In this document: piece by piece, positions 44,382 through 54,037 of the stretch
Layout: every line of letters begins with the position of its first letter
Position numbering within the stretch: position 1 is the stretch's first letter
Assembly (NCBI RefSeq): GCF_000013025.1
Contig: NC_008358.1
Location: forward strand, 620,001 to 684,000
Length of the DNA: 64,000 bases
Origin: Hyphomonas neptunium ATCC 15444
Lineage (GTDB): Bacteria; Pseudomonadota; Alphaproteobacteria; Caulobacterales; Hyphomonadaceae
Direction: 5' to 3'
Position numbers and translations under genes: made by a program
Notes under the pieces: model-generated
Seen by the model: only the letters and a program-made list of their open reading frames with translations
Databases searched by the model: none
Told to the model about the DNA's origin: nothing

Positions 44382-45299
44382 TCAATCGTTTCTGAAGGCC
44401 CATACCTTCATGATGTGATGCGCAATCGCGGTCGCCGGCGGGCAAAAGAGTTCGGCATGCTTGCCATTGATAATGTCGCGCATCTCTTCCCGCGTAACCC
44501 AACGCGCACTCTCGAGTTCGTTTGGATCGATGGTGATTTCATCGGAATCAGCAGGCAGAATAAAGCCCATCATGAGAGAAGAAGGATAGGGCCATGGTTG
44601 ACAGGCGACATACTCGGCTCTGCTGGGATCACAGTGGATTCCGGCTTCTTCAAACAATTCGCGTGATGCTGCCTGCTCGATTGTTTCGCCCGGTTCGCAG
44701 AAGCCTGCCAGGCATGACATGAAGCCTGCGGGCCAGAACTTCTGCCGTCCGATCAGTGCGCGGCCATCCTTCACGGCAAGCATGATGGCAACAGGATCGG
44801 TACGCGGAAAATGTTCAGTACCGCACATCGCGCACTGCGCCTTCCAGCCGGCTTCGACGATGCCATTCTGCCCGCCGCATTTTGCGCAGTGGCTGTGGCT
44901 CTGATGCCACAGGAAAAGACTGCGGGCGGTCGACGCGCAGTTGGCATCCATGTCCGGCATACGCGCAGACGCCTGCCGGAAGTCGAGAAATTCGCCCGCG
45001 CCTGCGATCAGGGAACCGGCAAGATCAAACTTCGCGGGCAGCTCCATCGCAAAGACGGGCGCGCCGGTCTTGTCCTCACCCAGAAAGAGGCGCGGGCTGC
45101 CCGGTGATATGCGCAGGGCTTCCGGGCCAAACCAGTAGAGACCGCCTTCCGGCGTTACGAACGGATCACCTGCGCGCAGCATCAGGATCAGCGCGGTGTC
45201 GTTCTGGATTGCGGTTTCAAGCCAGGCTTCATCGGTGCGGCGATGGGCGGCGCGGTTAATGGGCTTGGCGGCGAGGGGCATGTCATTTGAGTTCGTCAT
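44382..45299 (-). CDS. nudC: NADH pyrophosphatase NudC
   Basis: A 305-aa Nudix hydrolase that cleaves NADH and can remove NAD caps from RNA. The zinc ribbon is CAKC...CAMC (HCAKCGGQNGIVEAGW, KAQCAMCGTEHFPRTDP). The Nudix box is GFCEPGETIEQAASRELFEEAGI, in part, and the downstream SQPWPYPSSLM-type motif is CQPWPYPSSLMMGF. It has the expected NUDIX-like N-terminal domain. The start at 45299 is the first ATG (MTNSNDMPLAAKP). Residue 7 is an alternative. It is monocistronic between the H1-like and beta-propeller genes. Confidence 0.95.
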   Translation of the reverse strand: MTNSNDMPLAAKPINRAAHRRTDEAWLETAIQNDTALILMLRAGDPFVTPEGGLYWFGPEALRISPGSPRLFLGEDKTGAPVFAMELPAKFDLAGSLIAGAGEFLDFRQASARMPDMDANCASTARSLFLWHQSHSHCAKCGGQNGIVEAGWKAQCAMCGTEHFPRTDPVAIMLAVKDGRALIGRQKFWPAGFMSCLAGFCEPGETIEQAASRELFEEAGIHCDPSRAEYVACQPWPYPSSLMMGFILPADSDEITIDPNELESARWVTREEMRDIINGKHAELFCPPATAIAHHIMKVWAFRND

Positions 45300-45430
45300 G
45301 GGTCAGAGGACTAGATCGGTTTTTCGGGGAAGGGAACACCGGACGCAGCGCCAGCCTCGCCACGTCTCTGCCACTACTCTGCCGCAGTCGCATGGGGTAA
45401 TGTCGTCATACGTTTGAGGGGACGCTCATC

Positions 45431-47605
45431 ATGATACGCTTTTTCGGTCTGCCACTGATCGCGCTGGTCGCCTGCGCCTGCACATATTCTCAACCCACCG
45501 CGCTTGTGCCTGATGTGCCAGAGCCGCCGGCACCGCTGGAAAACCGCTTTGACGGTTATGCGGTGCCCGAGCAGGATGAAAGCCTTGCTGTCTTTGAAGA
45601 TCCCGCATTGGAGGGCCTGCGTTCTCCGGCGCTCTCCCGGTTTCGTACCGAAGCGGAATTTGCCGATTGGCTGAAGGCCACGCGCGCTGCATCGGAAGCA
45701 CGCGGGATCGGGCAGATGTATCCGGTGCCTCTGCCGGCTGCCCCGCCTTCTTCTGATATGGCGATGTCGGTCGGTGAGCCTCAGGCAATGGAGGCGGCGC
45801 CTTCCGAGGTGATGGTCACCGGCAGTGCAGAGCCAGAGTCAGATTCCAATCCCGAGATCACCAACAATCAGAAGGCTGGTGTCGATGAAGGCGGCATCAT
45901 CAAGCAGATCGGCCAGCACCTCGTTATCCTTCAGGATGGGCGTCTGTTCGTCACCGATCTTATGCCGGGCGGGCAGGCGGGCCTGAAGCTGGCCGACCGC
46001 GCCAATGTCTATCGCTCCAGCGATGAGGACACCTGGTATGATGAAGTGCTCGTATCGGGCCGCACCATTCTCGTGACGGGGTATTCCTATCGCGAGGAGG
46101 CCACCGAATATACCGTGCTGAACCTTGGTGAAGACGGGAAGGTGACGCGGCAGGCGACCTTCTACATTTCCTCCAACGATTATTATTCCGGTTCCAACTA
46201 TGCCACGCGCATGATCGACGGGAAGCTGGTCATCCATACACCGATCTATCTGGTCGGGCGCGGATGGTGGGATGATCTGGAAATCCCCGTCATCCGCGAA
46301 TGGCGGCAGGAAGAGGAAGACGGCTTCCGCGAACGGACCGAGCTTGAAGATGGCCGGCCGCTGTTCAGTGCGACCGACATATGGATGCCGGTTCAGCAGA
46401 CGCTGATGCCGGTGATCCATACCGTGACCGTGTGCGATATTTCAGGCGTTACCGACACCTCCATTCCCGCCTGCAAGGCGACCGCAATTGTCGGCACCGA
46501 AACCCATGAGTTCCTCGTCACCAAGGACGCTTTCTGGCTCTGGATGAGCCCGTCCGGTCAGGAGCGTGCGCGGGAGCTGCGCGAGGATCATCCCCATCCG
46601 GAGTGTTCTTCGGGCCCGCGTCCGGAACTTTCCAACATTGTGCCTTCCGCGCTTGTGCGCCTGCCGGTCGATGGATCGAAGCCCGGCGTTCTGGGGGTGC
46701 GGGGCGAGCCGCAGAACCAGTTCTCGATGGACATGGATGCCGGAACGTTCCGCGCCGTGCTTGACTGGCGCCACCGCGATTGCGGAATTTGGGTGACCAG
46801 GGAAGAAACCGACCTCACCTTCTTTGATGTGCCGCTAGATGAGTTGGGGGACGTTCTCCTCGATACCGCCGGCGGGCGCTACTTCGATCTGCCCACACCT
46901 GGCGCGTCTGCGTATGAAGCGCGCTTCACGGAGAAGCACCTGGTTTACGGCGCGCGCGAAGGCTGGGGCAGCTGGCCGCCAAGCGACGGCGAAACCCGTG
47001 AGAATGGCCGCGCGATCATCGTGCCGGTAGATGCGCCTGCTTCGCCCGTCACGGTCGAGCTTTCCCATGATGTCATTCGCGCTGAACGCGCAGGCCCCTA
47101 CATGGCCCTGACGGGGTATCATGATGATGCCGGGCTCAGCATGTCGCTGATCGACCTTCGCGCCGACCCCCGCCTCTCCGGGACGATGACACTTCAGGGG
47201 CGCTATGAGAGCGAGACCCGCAGCCATGCCTTCAACAGCCGCATCGGCGCGGACGGCGCTGGGCTGATCGGGCTGCCCACTGTTCCGAGGTCAGAGGAAG
47301 CTGAGCGTTGGTGGTGGTGGTCGAGCAGCTCTGACATGAGCTATATCGCTGCTGCAGCCGATGGCAGCCTGTCAGAGGCTGGTATGATCGATGCAACGCG
47401 CCGCGATCCAGACCTTCCCTCCGAGACCGGGTATGCCTGCGAAGTGTCGTGTATTGACTGGTACGGCAATGCCCGGCCGATCTTCACCGGGAACCGCCTG
47501 TTGGCACTGATCAACTCTGAACTGGTCGAAGGCGCGTTGCAGGACGGCACAGTTACCGAGATCAACCGGATCGATCTCACCGCGCCGCTGTCTGAAGAGA
47601 GATAG
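45431..47605 (+). CDS. Beta-propeller lipoprotein (PF09826-like)
   Basis: A 724-aa envelope protein. The N-terminus MIRFFGLPLIALVACACTYS has a lipobox-like ALVAC. A proline-rich linker is followed by a large beta-propeller region with the family hallmark NNQKAGVDEGGIIKQIGQHL and LVILQDGRLFVTDL. Later there are repeated blade-like motifs (VTKDAFWLWMSP, RFTEKHLVYGAREGW) and several cysteine pairs (CDISGV/PACKAT, CEVSC) likely to be disulphides. The function of this family is unknown. It converges with podJ, with 8 bp between the stops. Confidence 0.85.
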   Translation: MIRFFGLPLIALVACACTYSQPTALVPDVPEPPAPLENRFDGYAVPEQDESLAVFEDPALEGLRSPALSRFRTEAEFADWLKATRAASEARGIGQMYPVPLPAAPPSSDMAMSVGEPQAMEAAPSEVMVTGSAEPESDSNPEITNNQKAGVDEGGIIKQIGQHLVILQDGRLFVTDLMPGGQAGLKLADRANVYRSSDEDTWYDEVLVSGRTILVTGYSYREEATEYTVLNLGEDGKVTRQATFYISSNDYYSGSNYATRMIDGKLVIHTPIYLVGRGWWDDLEIPVIREWRQEEEDGFRERTELEDGRPLFSATDIWMPVQQTLMPVIHTVTVCDISGVTDTSIPACKATAIVGTETHEFLVTKDAFWLWMSPSGQERARELREDHPHPECSSGPRPELSNIVPSALVRLPVDGSKPGVLGVRGEPQNQFSMDMDAGTFRAVLDWRHRDCGIWVTREETDLTFFDVPLDELGDVLLDTAGGRYFDLPTPGASAYEARFTEKHLVYGAREGWGSWPPSDGETRENGRAIIVPVDAPASPVTVELSHDVIRAERAGPYMALTGYHDDAGLSMSLIDLRADPRLSGTMTLQGRYESETRSHAFNSRIGADGAGLIGLPTVPRSEEAERWWWWSSSSDMSYIAAAADGSLSEAGMIDATRRDPDLPSETGYACEVSCIDWYGNARPIFTGNRLLALINSELVEGALQDGTVTEINRIDLTAPLSEER

Positions 47606-47613
47606 AGGCTGCC

Positions 47614-50600
47614 TCAGCCCCGGCGGTTTGACGCGCCGGTGTTGAGGCGGTCGATCAGCTCCGGCGTGACGGTCCCGGAAACCGAGAGTCCTTCATTGCG
47701 CTGATAGTCGCGGATCGCATTTGCCGTCTGCGCGCCCAGCACGCCATCGGCTTCGCCCGAGAGGTAACCGAGCCGCGAAAGCGCTGTCTGCACGGCCTGT
47801 ACCTGGAGCGGATTGCCCGTGTTCCAGCGCTGGGCGCCGAACCGGCCATTCGCCAGCGCAATGCTGGGCGTTTCGCTCCACAGGTCTGCCGTTTCCATAA
47901 CTTCACGAACCGTCTCCGGGGGCAGGCGGCTGGACAGGCTGCGAACTTCCAGTGTCGCGCCGCTATCCCCCTGGCGTGAGGCCAATTCGAACCAGTAAAG
48001 CGCTTCTGCCAGATCCTGCTCGGCGCCAATGCCTTCGGCAAACATTACGCCCAGATTGTATTGAGCATCCAGGAAGCCATGATCAGCTGCCTTACGGAAC
48101 CATTCGACCGCGCCCAGATCATCCAGTTCGCCGCCCTCACCTTCAGCCATGAACAGGGCAAGGTCATACATCGCGCCGACATGACCGGCCTCTGCGGCCT
48201 TGGAAATCAGGCTGCGCGCCTGGATCATGTCCTGATCGACGCCAATGCCTTGTTCGTAGAGCTTGCCGAGGTCGTACTGTGCCGGGGCGGCGCCCTTCAG
48301 GGCCGCGCGCCGGAGGAGGGGGATGGCGCTGTCCAGATCGTTCTGCGTCAGATGGCTTTGTGCCAGCTGGTATTGCGCGATCGCGTTCCCGGCATTCGCT
48401 TCGGACTCGACTGTCACGACGGAGGGGATCGCCGGATAGCTCGCGACAGGTTGCGGGCTCAGTGAAGCAAGGGTCGGGGTCTCTTCAACAACGGCCTGGG
48501 GCGCTGGTGCAGAAGGTTCTGCGGCCTCTGCCGTATCGCTTTCAGTGGCCCCGAAGATGTCTTCTTCGATCGCGCCAGCAGCACTGTCGAACAGTTCGTC
48601 TTCTTCTACTGCCTCGCCAGCCAGTACATCGAATTGACCGGGACCATTGAGGCTTGCGAGATCGTCAATTCCGGGATCGGCAGGGGGCGCCGACGCAAAA
48701 ATCGGATCAACATACGTGTCCACAGGACCCGACAGCGACGGATCATGCGGCTGCTTGCCGCGCAAGTAGAGATACCCGCCCGCAGCAGCCCCGGTCAGCA
48801 CAGCGGCAGACGCGGCAATCAGCAAGGGCGCGCGATTGCTGCCGCGCGTCGTCTGTTTGGAAGGCGCCACAGAGACGCGGCGCGATTTCGTCTGGGTATC
48901 GGCAGCGGCCAGCGCGGCGCGGCGCGCACGGGCGATGTAGTCGCTTGTCTCGTCATCGCGATCAGTCGCGGCGTTGTCGAGCGTATCGATCAGGCCTGCT
49001 TCGTCCTCGTCCGATGTATCGGGATTGGATTCGGCAATGAAGGCGGCGCCGTCGTCCTCATCATCGAAGATGTCGGATTCGCGCGCTTCGCTGCGGGCTT
49101 CTTCCAGGCCGGCAAGTTCTGCAAGCGGATCATAATCGTCTGCGCGAATATCGCCTTCAGCCGCTTCCCGGATGCCGGCCATGAAGTCGTCGTCCGCCAG
49201 ATCGCTTTCAAAGTCATTTTCGAACGCATCGTCGAACATATCTTCACCGCTTGCCTCGGGAGCAGGCTCTGGCGCGGCATCGGTGGCGAGTTGATCTGAG
49301 GACGTCGCGCTGCTGAGGCGCTCCACCGCGGCACGGATCGCATCAAAATCTGATCCGTAGGGGCTCTCGTCTGTGTCGCCAGATTTTGCTTCGGTCTCTG
49401 CGGGGTCTTCCCAATCGGCAATGCCGGCGTTGAAGTCGATTGCCTCGGAATCGCCGGGGACAGAAATCAGATCCTCAAAGCCGATGTCGGGAACGCCGGC
49501 TTCGAATTCGGTGCTCTCTTCGCCGTCGTCGTCGGCTGATGGCAGGGACGGGGTCTCGGCGTAGCGGTCTACCACCTCCTCCTCAGTGAAGGAGTGAGGG
49601 GCTTCCGGCGTCAATGCCGGCGCGGGCAGGTCTGCTCCGGGCGGAACGGTAAAGGCTTCCAGGCTTTCCAGCCGCGAGGCGAGCGCAGCGATTGCGCGCT
49701 GCATCGGTGAGAGTGACTCCGACGACTGACTATGAATATCCTCCAGGCGTTCGGACACGCTGGCGAGCGCATCGGAGAGACGCGCATCGGTGGTCTTCCG
49801 GCTGGCTTCGATTTCCTGCGCCAGCGCGGTGAGCGCTTCGTCCTGGCGTTTTTGCAGGCGCACTGCGGCAACCGTGACCTGTTCGCCCACTTGTTCTATG
49901 GCTTCAGCGCTGCTGAACTCGCTCTCTTCCAGCCGTGTTTCGACATGCTCTGCCAGCGCGTCGATCCGTTCCGAGACGGTTGTGCCGAGGCGTTCGATCT
50001 CTTCGCGCACACCAGCTGTCATTTCTTCGGGATCGCGTGCTTCGACTTCGGCAAGACGGGCTTTGAGTTCGCCGATCTCGCTGCGCAGCTGCGTTTCGGT
50101 TTCCGCGTCCTGCTCGGCGGCGCGTGTGATCTCGCCGGCCAGTTCCATGCGCGCCGTGTCAACGGTCGAGCGGACAAGCTCCGTAATGTCTTCAAAGCGC
50201 GCGTCAAATTCCTTGCGCAGACGGTCGGCCAGTTCCGGGTCTACGGTCTTGGCGACGGCATCAATACGTTCGTCCAGTGAGGCAAAGGTCGATTCAAGAC
50301 CCTTGAGCGCGGTATCTGTTGTCGTTTCGGCGCGGTTCAGGCGCTCCTGCACGCGCAGGAGCGTTGCTTCCATGGAGGAAAGCGCACCAGAAACATCGTC
50401 CTCGACAGCGCTGAGCCGTTCATCCGCCTTCTGAGCATCGCTCAGGCGGGCGGCGGTCTGCAGTTCCAGATCGTCAACACGTCCCTTGATTTCGGCTTCC
50501 AGTTCGCTGGCGCGTTCGTCGAGGCGCGTTTCCAGCTGTGACGTCTGCTCGCGGACTTCACCTTCGAGCTTGCCCATCCGTTCGGAGAGGTGGCGGGTGA

Positions 50601-51330
50601 CGCCTTCAGCGCGCTGCTCGGCCTGCTCAACGGCGCGGTCGATGCGGGCAGCGGTTTCCGACAGGCTGCGCTGCACGCGCGTATCGATGCCCTCGACGCG
50701 CTCAGTGACTTCGGAGAAACCCGATTCAACGCGCCCCTTGATGGCAAGGGCTTCGTTCTGGGTCAGCTCGGCTTCTTCATAAACGTGATTGGCCAGCTTC
50801 CCGAGCGCGGCTTCGAGCGCCTTGAGCGCTTCCAGGTTCTGCTTGCCGGTTTCGTCCTGCTCCATGCGGCGGACTTTGGATTGCAGCGCCTCATGCGTTT
50901 CACGCATTTCATCGATCAGGCCTTCGACATGGCCGGCAACGGCCGCGCTGGTCTGTTCGGCATTCTGGATGCGGGCAACGAGGCCCAGAACGGTATGGTC
51001 GATGCCGGTGATGGCGAGCGTTGAGCGCGCTTCAGTGGCCTCGATCCGGCGGGAGAGGCGCTCCAGGGCTGAGGCGGCGTCCTGCTGCGGGCGTGGCTCA
51101 GCGCGATACTCGCTGCGCGGCGGACGCGGCGGGTTGCGATAGGTCGGATTGCCGTAGGACGGGCCCTCATAGGAGGACCGCATGTCCTCATAATGGGGAT
51201 CTTCAGCCGACATCAGCAGGCGATTGAGATATTCGCCCAGCGTAATGCCTTCCGCCATGGCGGCTTCCCGCGCTGCCTCGCGGGCTCGCTGATCGATTCC
51301 CTTAACGCTCCAGGGCCCCGTCTGGCTCAT
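47614..51330 (-). CDS. podJ: Polarity protein PodJ-like (coiled coil, TM, SEL1, PG-binding)
   Basis: A 1238-aa protein. The N-terminus GPWSVKGIDQRAREAAREAA with ITLGEYLNRLL matches Caulobacter PodJ. Residues about 60-600 are predicted coiled coil, about 600-800 are very acidic, and a TM helix lies at about 833-853. The periplasmic part has SEL1 repeats (about 955-1120) and a C-terminal peptidoglycan-binding domain (about 1163-1233, LQVQAVQTALSRLGYLSGEA, GVLGAQTANAIRDYQ). PodJ organises the new pole in Caulobacter. I chose the ATG at 51330 because AAGGAG precedes it. The ORF could extend to 51393. A TTAA-N7-TTAA site lies 91 bp upstream. Confidence 0.88.
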   Translation of the reverse strand: MSQTGPWSVKGIDQRAREAAREAAMAEGITLGEYLNRLLMSAEDPHYEDMRSSYEGPSYGNPTYRNPPRPPRSEYRAEPRPQQDAASALERLSRRIEATEARSTLAITGIDHTVLGLVARIQNAEQTSAAVAGHVEGLIDEMRETHEALQSKVRRMEQDETGKQNLEALKALEAALGKLANHVYEEAELTQNEALAIKGRVESGFSEVTERVEGIDTRVQRSLSETAARIDRAVEQAEQRAEGVTRHLSERMGKLEGEVREQTSQLETRLDERASELEAEIKGRVDDLELQTAARLSDAQKADERLSAVEDDVSGALSSMEATLLRVQERLNRAETTTDTALKGLESTFASLDERIDAVAKTVDPELADRLRKEFDARFEDITELVRSTVDTARMELAGEITRAAEQDAETETQLRSEIGELKARLAEVEARDPEEMTAGVREEIERLGTTVSERIDALAEHVETRLEESEFSSAEAIEQVGEQVTVAAVRLQKRQDEALTALAQEIEASRKTTDARLSDALASVSERLEDIHSQSSESLSPMQRAIAALASRLESLEAFTVPPGADLPAPALTPEAPHSFTEEEVVDRYAETPSLPSADDDGEESTEFEAGVPDIGFEDLISVPGDSEAIDFNAGIADWEDPAETEAKSGDTDESPYGSDFDAIRAAVERLSSATSSDQLATDAAPEPAPEASGEDMFDDAFENDFESDLADDDFMAGIREAAEGDIRADDYDPLAELAGLEEARSEARESDIFDDEDDGAAFIAESNPDTSDEDEAGLIDTLDNAATDRDDETSDYIARARRAALAAADTQTKSRRVSVAPSKQTTRGSNRAPLLIAASAAVLTGAAAGGYLYLRGKQPHDPSLSGPVDTYVDPIFASAPPADPGIDDLASLNGPGQFDVLAGEAVEEDELFDSAAGAIEEDIFGATESDTAEAAEPSAPAPQAVVEETPTLASLSPQPVASYPAIPSVVTVESEANAGNAIAQYQLAQSHLTQNDLDSAIPLLRRAALKGAAPAQYDLGKLYEQGIGVDQDMIQARSLISKAAEAGHVGAMYDLALFMAEGEGGELDDLGAVEWFRKAADHGFLDAQYNLGVMFAEGIGAEQDLAEALYWFELASRQGDSGATLEVRSLSSRLPPETVREVMETADLWSETPSIALANGRFGAQRWNTGNPLQVQAVQTALSRLGYLSGEADGVLGAQTANAIRDYQRNEGLSVSGTVTPELIDRLNTGASNRRG

Positions 51331-51420
51331 TGCGCCCACTCCTTGCGCATCGCGCCCCTCCGCCGGGTTAAGGCGAGCGGCCGATTTGTTCACACTTCAG
51401 CAGAAATGCGTCCCATTCCC

Positions 51421-51435
51421 TTAAGGGCGCGTTAA
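51421..51435. promoter_or_regulatory. CtrA-type box (TTAA-N7-TTAA) upstream of podJ
   Basis: TTAA at 51421, GGGCGCG, TTAA at 51432: exact match to the CtrA consensus spacing. A third TTAA follows at 51441 within a GTTAATTC direct repeat (51431 and 51440). It is the only N7-spaced pair I found in the window. Confidence 0.6.
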
Positions 51436-51517
51436 TTCTGTTAATTCCGGGGACTAGGCGGGCTGCTTAAAGCTGTCAGATGGCGTGCCAACACTTTCCG
51501 TTCGCGTAAGCGGAAAT

Positions 51518-51533
51518 TTGACGTTGACGTGCG
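51518..51533. promoter_or_regulatory. ACGT-NN-ACGT site upstream of merR
   Basis: TTGACGTTGACGTGCG, with core ACGTTGACGT at 51521-51530, 76 bp before the merR start. The neighbouring sequence GCGTAAGCGGAAA is also shared with the second site at 54038. This resembles operators of LiuR-type MerR regulators. Confidence 0.6.
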
Positions 51534-51605
51534 CGGAAAGCTGGATAGTCTGCGCTGACTAATAATAAAAAGAACAATAAAAATTGCAAATCAAGGGAGA
51601 CAGCC

Positions 51606-52085
51606 ATGCACAAGCCCACCTCGTCCATTTCCGCTGCGGAATCACGCACCTATACGATCTCTGAGCTCGCCCGCGAGTTTGGTGTGACGCCGCGCGCCCT
51701 GCGCTTCTACGAAGATAAAGACATGCTGCATCCGGCCCGTGACGGCATGATGCGCCTCTACTCCAACCGCGACCGCGCGCGCCTCACCATCATTGTCCGC
51801 CTGAAGCGCCTTGGCCTTCCCCTGGCAGACATCCGCGAGATCCTCGATCTTTACGCGCTGAATGACGGCAAACGCGCCCAGACGCGCATGATGCTTGAGA
51901 AATTCCGCAAGCAGGCCCGCGAACTCGAAGTTCAGCGCCAGGATATCGATACGGCCCTCACCGAGCTCTACAAAGGCATCGACTGGCTGCAGGGCATTGT
52001 CGAAAACCCCGGCCCTTCCGAGGAATCAAAGCGCCAGGCAGCTGCGTATGAGCAGGTTGCCCGCAAGCAGCTCGACGAAGTTTAA
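51606..52085 (+). CDS. MerR-family regulator (LiuR-like)
   Basis: A 159-aa regulator with an N-terminal MerR winged helix (residues 14-85; TYTISELAREFGVTPRALRF, YEDKDMLHPARDGMMRLYSN) and a coiled-coil dimerisation helix (MLEKFRKQARELEVQRQDID). The C-terminal region is short, with no metal-binding cysteines. This MerR branch controls branched-chain amino-acid or fatty-acid degradation genes (LiuR and relatives) in proteobacteria, and a beta-oxidation cluster follows immediately. It is probably a repressor responsive to an acyl-CoA. The ACGT-NN-ACGT site upstream suggests autoregulation. Confidence 0.9.
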   Translation: MHKPTSSISAAESRTYTISELAREFGVTPRALRFYEDKDMLHPARDGMMRLYSNRDRARLTIIVRLKRLGLPLADIREILDLYALNDGKRAQTRMMLEKFRKQARELEVQRQDIDTALTELYKGIDWLQGIVENPGPSEESKRQAAAYEQVARKQLDEV

Positions 52086-52117
52086 TCGCCTGCTACTGAC
52101 AATTTTGAAGATAATGA

Positions 52118-52147
52118 AGCGCGTTGGAATGACTTTTCCAACGCGCT
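52118..52147 (+). terminator. Strong hairpin between merR and the acyl-CoA dehydrogenase gene
   Basis: Perfect 12-bp stem AGCGCGTTGGAA / TTCCAACGCGCT with loop TGACTT. Only TTGG follows, so termination efficiency is uncertain. It may attenuate or process the transcript between regulator and enzymes. Confidence 0.6.
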
Positions 52148-52195
52148 TTGGCATTGAGGACTCCTGAATTTCTTTTTCTTAGGAGTTTTCCAAAG

Positions 52196-53980
52196 ATGCC
52201 CCGTTATGACGCCCCCGTTCGCGACATGCAGTTTGTCCTGCACGAGCTGCTGCAACTGCAGAATTATTCCAATCTTCCTGGCTTCGCCGATGCCTCGCCC
52301 GAGACGATCGACCAGATTCTCGATGAAGGCGCAAAGTTCGCCAAGAACGTGCTGTTCCCGCTGAACGCTGTCGGCGACAAACAGGGCTGCAAGCGCGCCT
52401 CTGACGCCAGCGTCAAAACGCCGGACGGTTTCCCCGACGCTTACAAACAGCTCGTCGAGAATGGCTGGCCGCTGCTCTCGGCCCATCCCGAGATGGGCGG
52501 GCAGGGGCTTCCCCACGCGGTCAACATCGCCTGGACCGAGATGGTCTCCTCTTCGAACATGGCTTTCGGCATGTATCCTGGCCTCACCCACGGCGCGTAT
52601 CAGGCGCTGATGGCAGGCGGCTCCGATGAGCTGAAAGCCAAGTACGGCCCCAAGATGGCATCGGGCGAATGGGCCGGCACCATGAACCTGACCGAGCCCC
52701 ATTGCGGCACAGACCTCGGCCTGATGAAGACCAAAGCCGTCCCCCAGGGTGATGGCACCTACAAGATCACCGGCCAGAAAATCTGGATTTCCGGCGGCGA
52801 GCAGGACCTCACCGACAATATCATTCACCTTGTCCTTGCCCGTATCGAGGGCGCGCCCGAAGGCATCAAGGGTATCTCACTGTTCGTCGTGCCGAAATAT
52901 ATGGTGAAGGAAGACGGCAGCCTCGGAGAGCGCAACGCCTGCCAGTGCGGCGGCCTTGAAGAAAAGATGGGCATCCACGGCAACGCCACCTGCGTCATGA
53001 ACTATGACGGGGCGACCGGCTGGCTCGTCGGCGAAGAGCATAAAGGCATGCGCACCATGTTCGTCATGATGAACGAAGCGCGCCTCGGCGTCGGCCTTCA
53101 GGGCATGTCCCAGGCCGAGATCGCTTACCAGAACGCGCTCGACTTCGCCAAGGACCGCGTCCAGGGCCGCTCATTGACCGGCGTTCAGGCGCCCGACAAG
53201 CCTGCCGACCCAATCATCGTCCACCCGGACGTGCGCCGCATGTTGCTGGAACAGAAAGCCTTCCTCGAAGGCGCCCGTGCGTTCGTTTACTGGATGGCCT
53301 TCCAGGGCGACCTGCAACACAAGTCTCCCGACGAAGCCGTCCAGCAGAAAGCCGAAGACTATATGGCGCTGCTCACCCCGGTGGTGAAAGCCTACCTCAC
53401 CCATAAGGGCTATGAGAGCGCCAATCTCGGCCTGCAGGTCCATGGCGGCTCGGGCTTTACCCGAGAATGGGGCCTCGAACAGATCGTCCGCGATTGCCGC
53501 ATCAGCCTGATCTATGAAGGCACCAACGGCGTCCAGGCGCTCGACCTCGTGGGCCGCAAGCTCGGCGCAAATGGTGGCCGCGCGGTCTTCTCCTTCTTCG
53601 CCGAGATCGACGAATTCATCGCCGAGAATGACAAGGTCGAAGGGCTCGAACTCTATGTCGAAGGCCTCAAGACTGTCCGCGCCCAGCTTCAGGACGGTAC
53701 GATGTGGCTGATGCAGAACGGCATGAGCGACTTCAACAATGCCGGGGCCTCCAGCCATGACTATCTGCATCTGATGGGCCTCACCGCGCTCGCCTTCATG
53801 TGGGCCCGCATGGCCAAGATCGCGCTGGAGAAGAAGGACAGCGGCGACCCGTTCTATGCTGCCAAGCTCGCCACCGGCCGTTACTTTGTCGAGCGCATGT
53901 TGCCCGACGCGCCGGCCCATCTCGCCAAGGTAAAGACCGGCGCGGCCGCCATGATGGCGCTCGACGCCGAGCAATTCTGA
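52196..53980 (+). CDS. Acyl-CoA dehydrogenase, DmdC-type
   Basis: A 594-aa FAD enzyme with the three standard acyl-CoA dehydrogenase domains (N-terminal about 1-160, middle MNLTEPHCGTDLGLMKTKAV, C-terminal LQVHGGSGFTREWGLEQIVR) plus a C-terminal extension of the DmdC/AidB-like kind (to about 590). The catalytic glutamate lies in LIYEGTNGVQALDL. The size and the opening PRYDAPVRDMQFVLHELLQL fit the DmdC group, which includes methylmercaptopropionyl-CoA and medium/long-chain dehydrogenases. The start follows AGGAG, and the open frame upstream runs through the hairpin. It probably catalyses the first step of beta-oxidation. Confidence 0.92.
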   Translation: MPRYDAPVRDMQFVLHELLQLQNYSNLPGFADASPETIDQILDEGAKFAKNVLFPLNAVGDKQGCKRASDASVKTPDGFPDAYKQLVENGWPLLSAHPEMGGQGLPHAVNIAWTEMVSSSNMAFGMYPGLTHGAYQALMAGGSDELKAKYGPKMASGEWAGTMNLTEPHCGTDLGLMKTKAVPQGDGTYKITGQKIWISGGEQDLTDNIIHLVLARIEGAPEGIKGISLFVVPKYMVKEDGSLGERNACQCGGLEEKMGIHGNATCVMNYDGATGWLVGEEHKGMRTMFVMMNEARLGVGLQGMSQAEIAYQNALDFAKDRVQGRSLTGVQAPDKPADPIIVHPDVRRMLLEQKAFLEGARAFVYWMAFQGDLQHKSPDEAVQQKAEDYMALLTPVVKAYLTHKGYESANLGLQVHGGSGFTREWGLEQIVRDCRISLIYEGTNGVQALDLVGRKLGANGGRAVFSFFAEIDEFIAENDKVEGLELYVEGLKTVRAQLQDGTMWLMQNGMSDFNNAGASSHDYLHLMGLTALAFMWARMAKIALEKKDSGDPFYAAKLATGRYFVERMLPDAPAHLAKVKTGAAAMMALDAEQF

Positions 53981-54037
53981 CGCGGTATCCCTGACGCGGC
54001 GGCACGGCTGGAGAATCCGGGTCGCCGCGCTTACATG

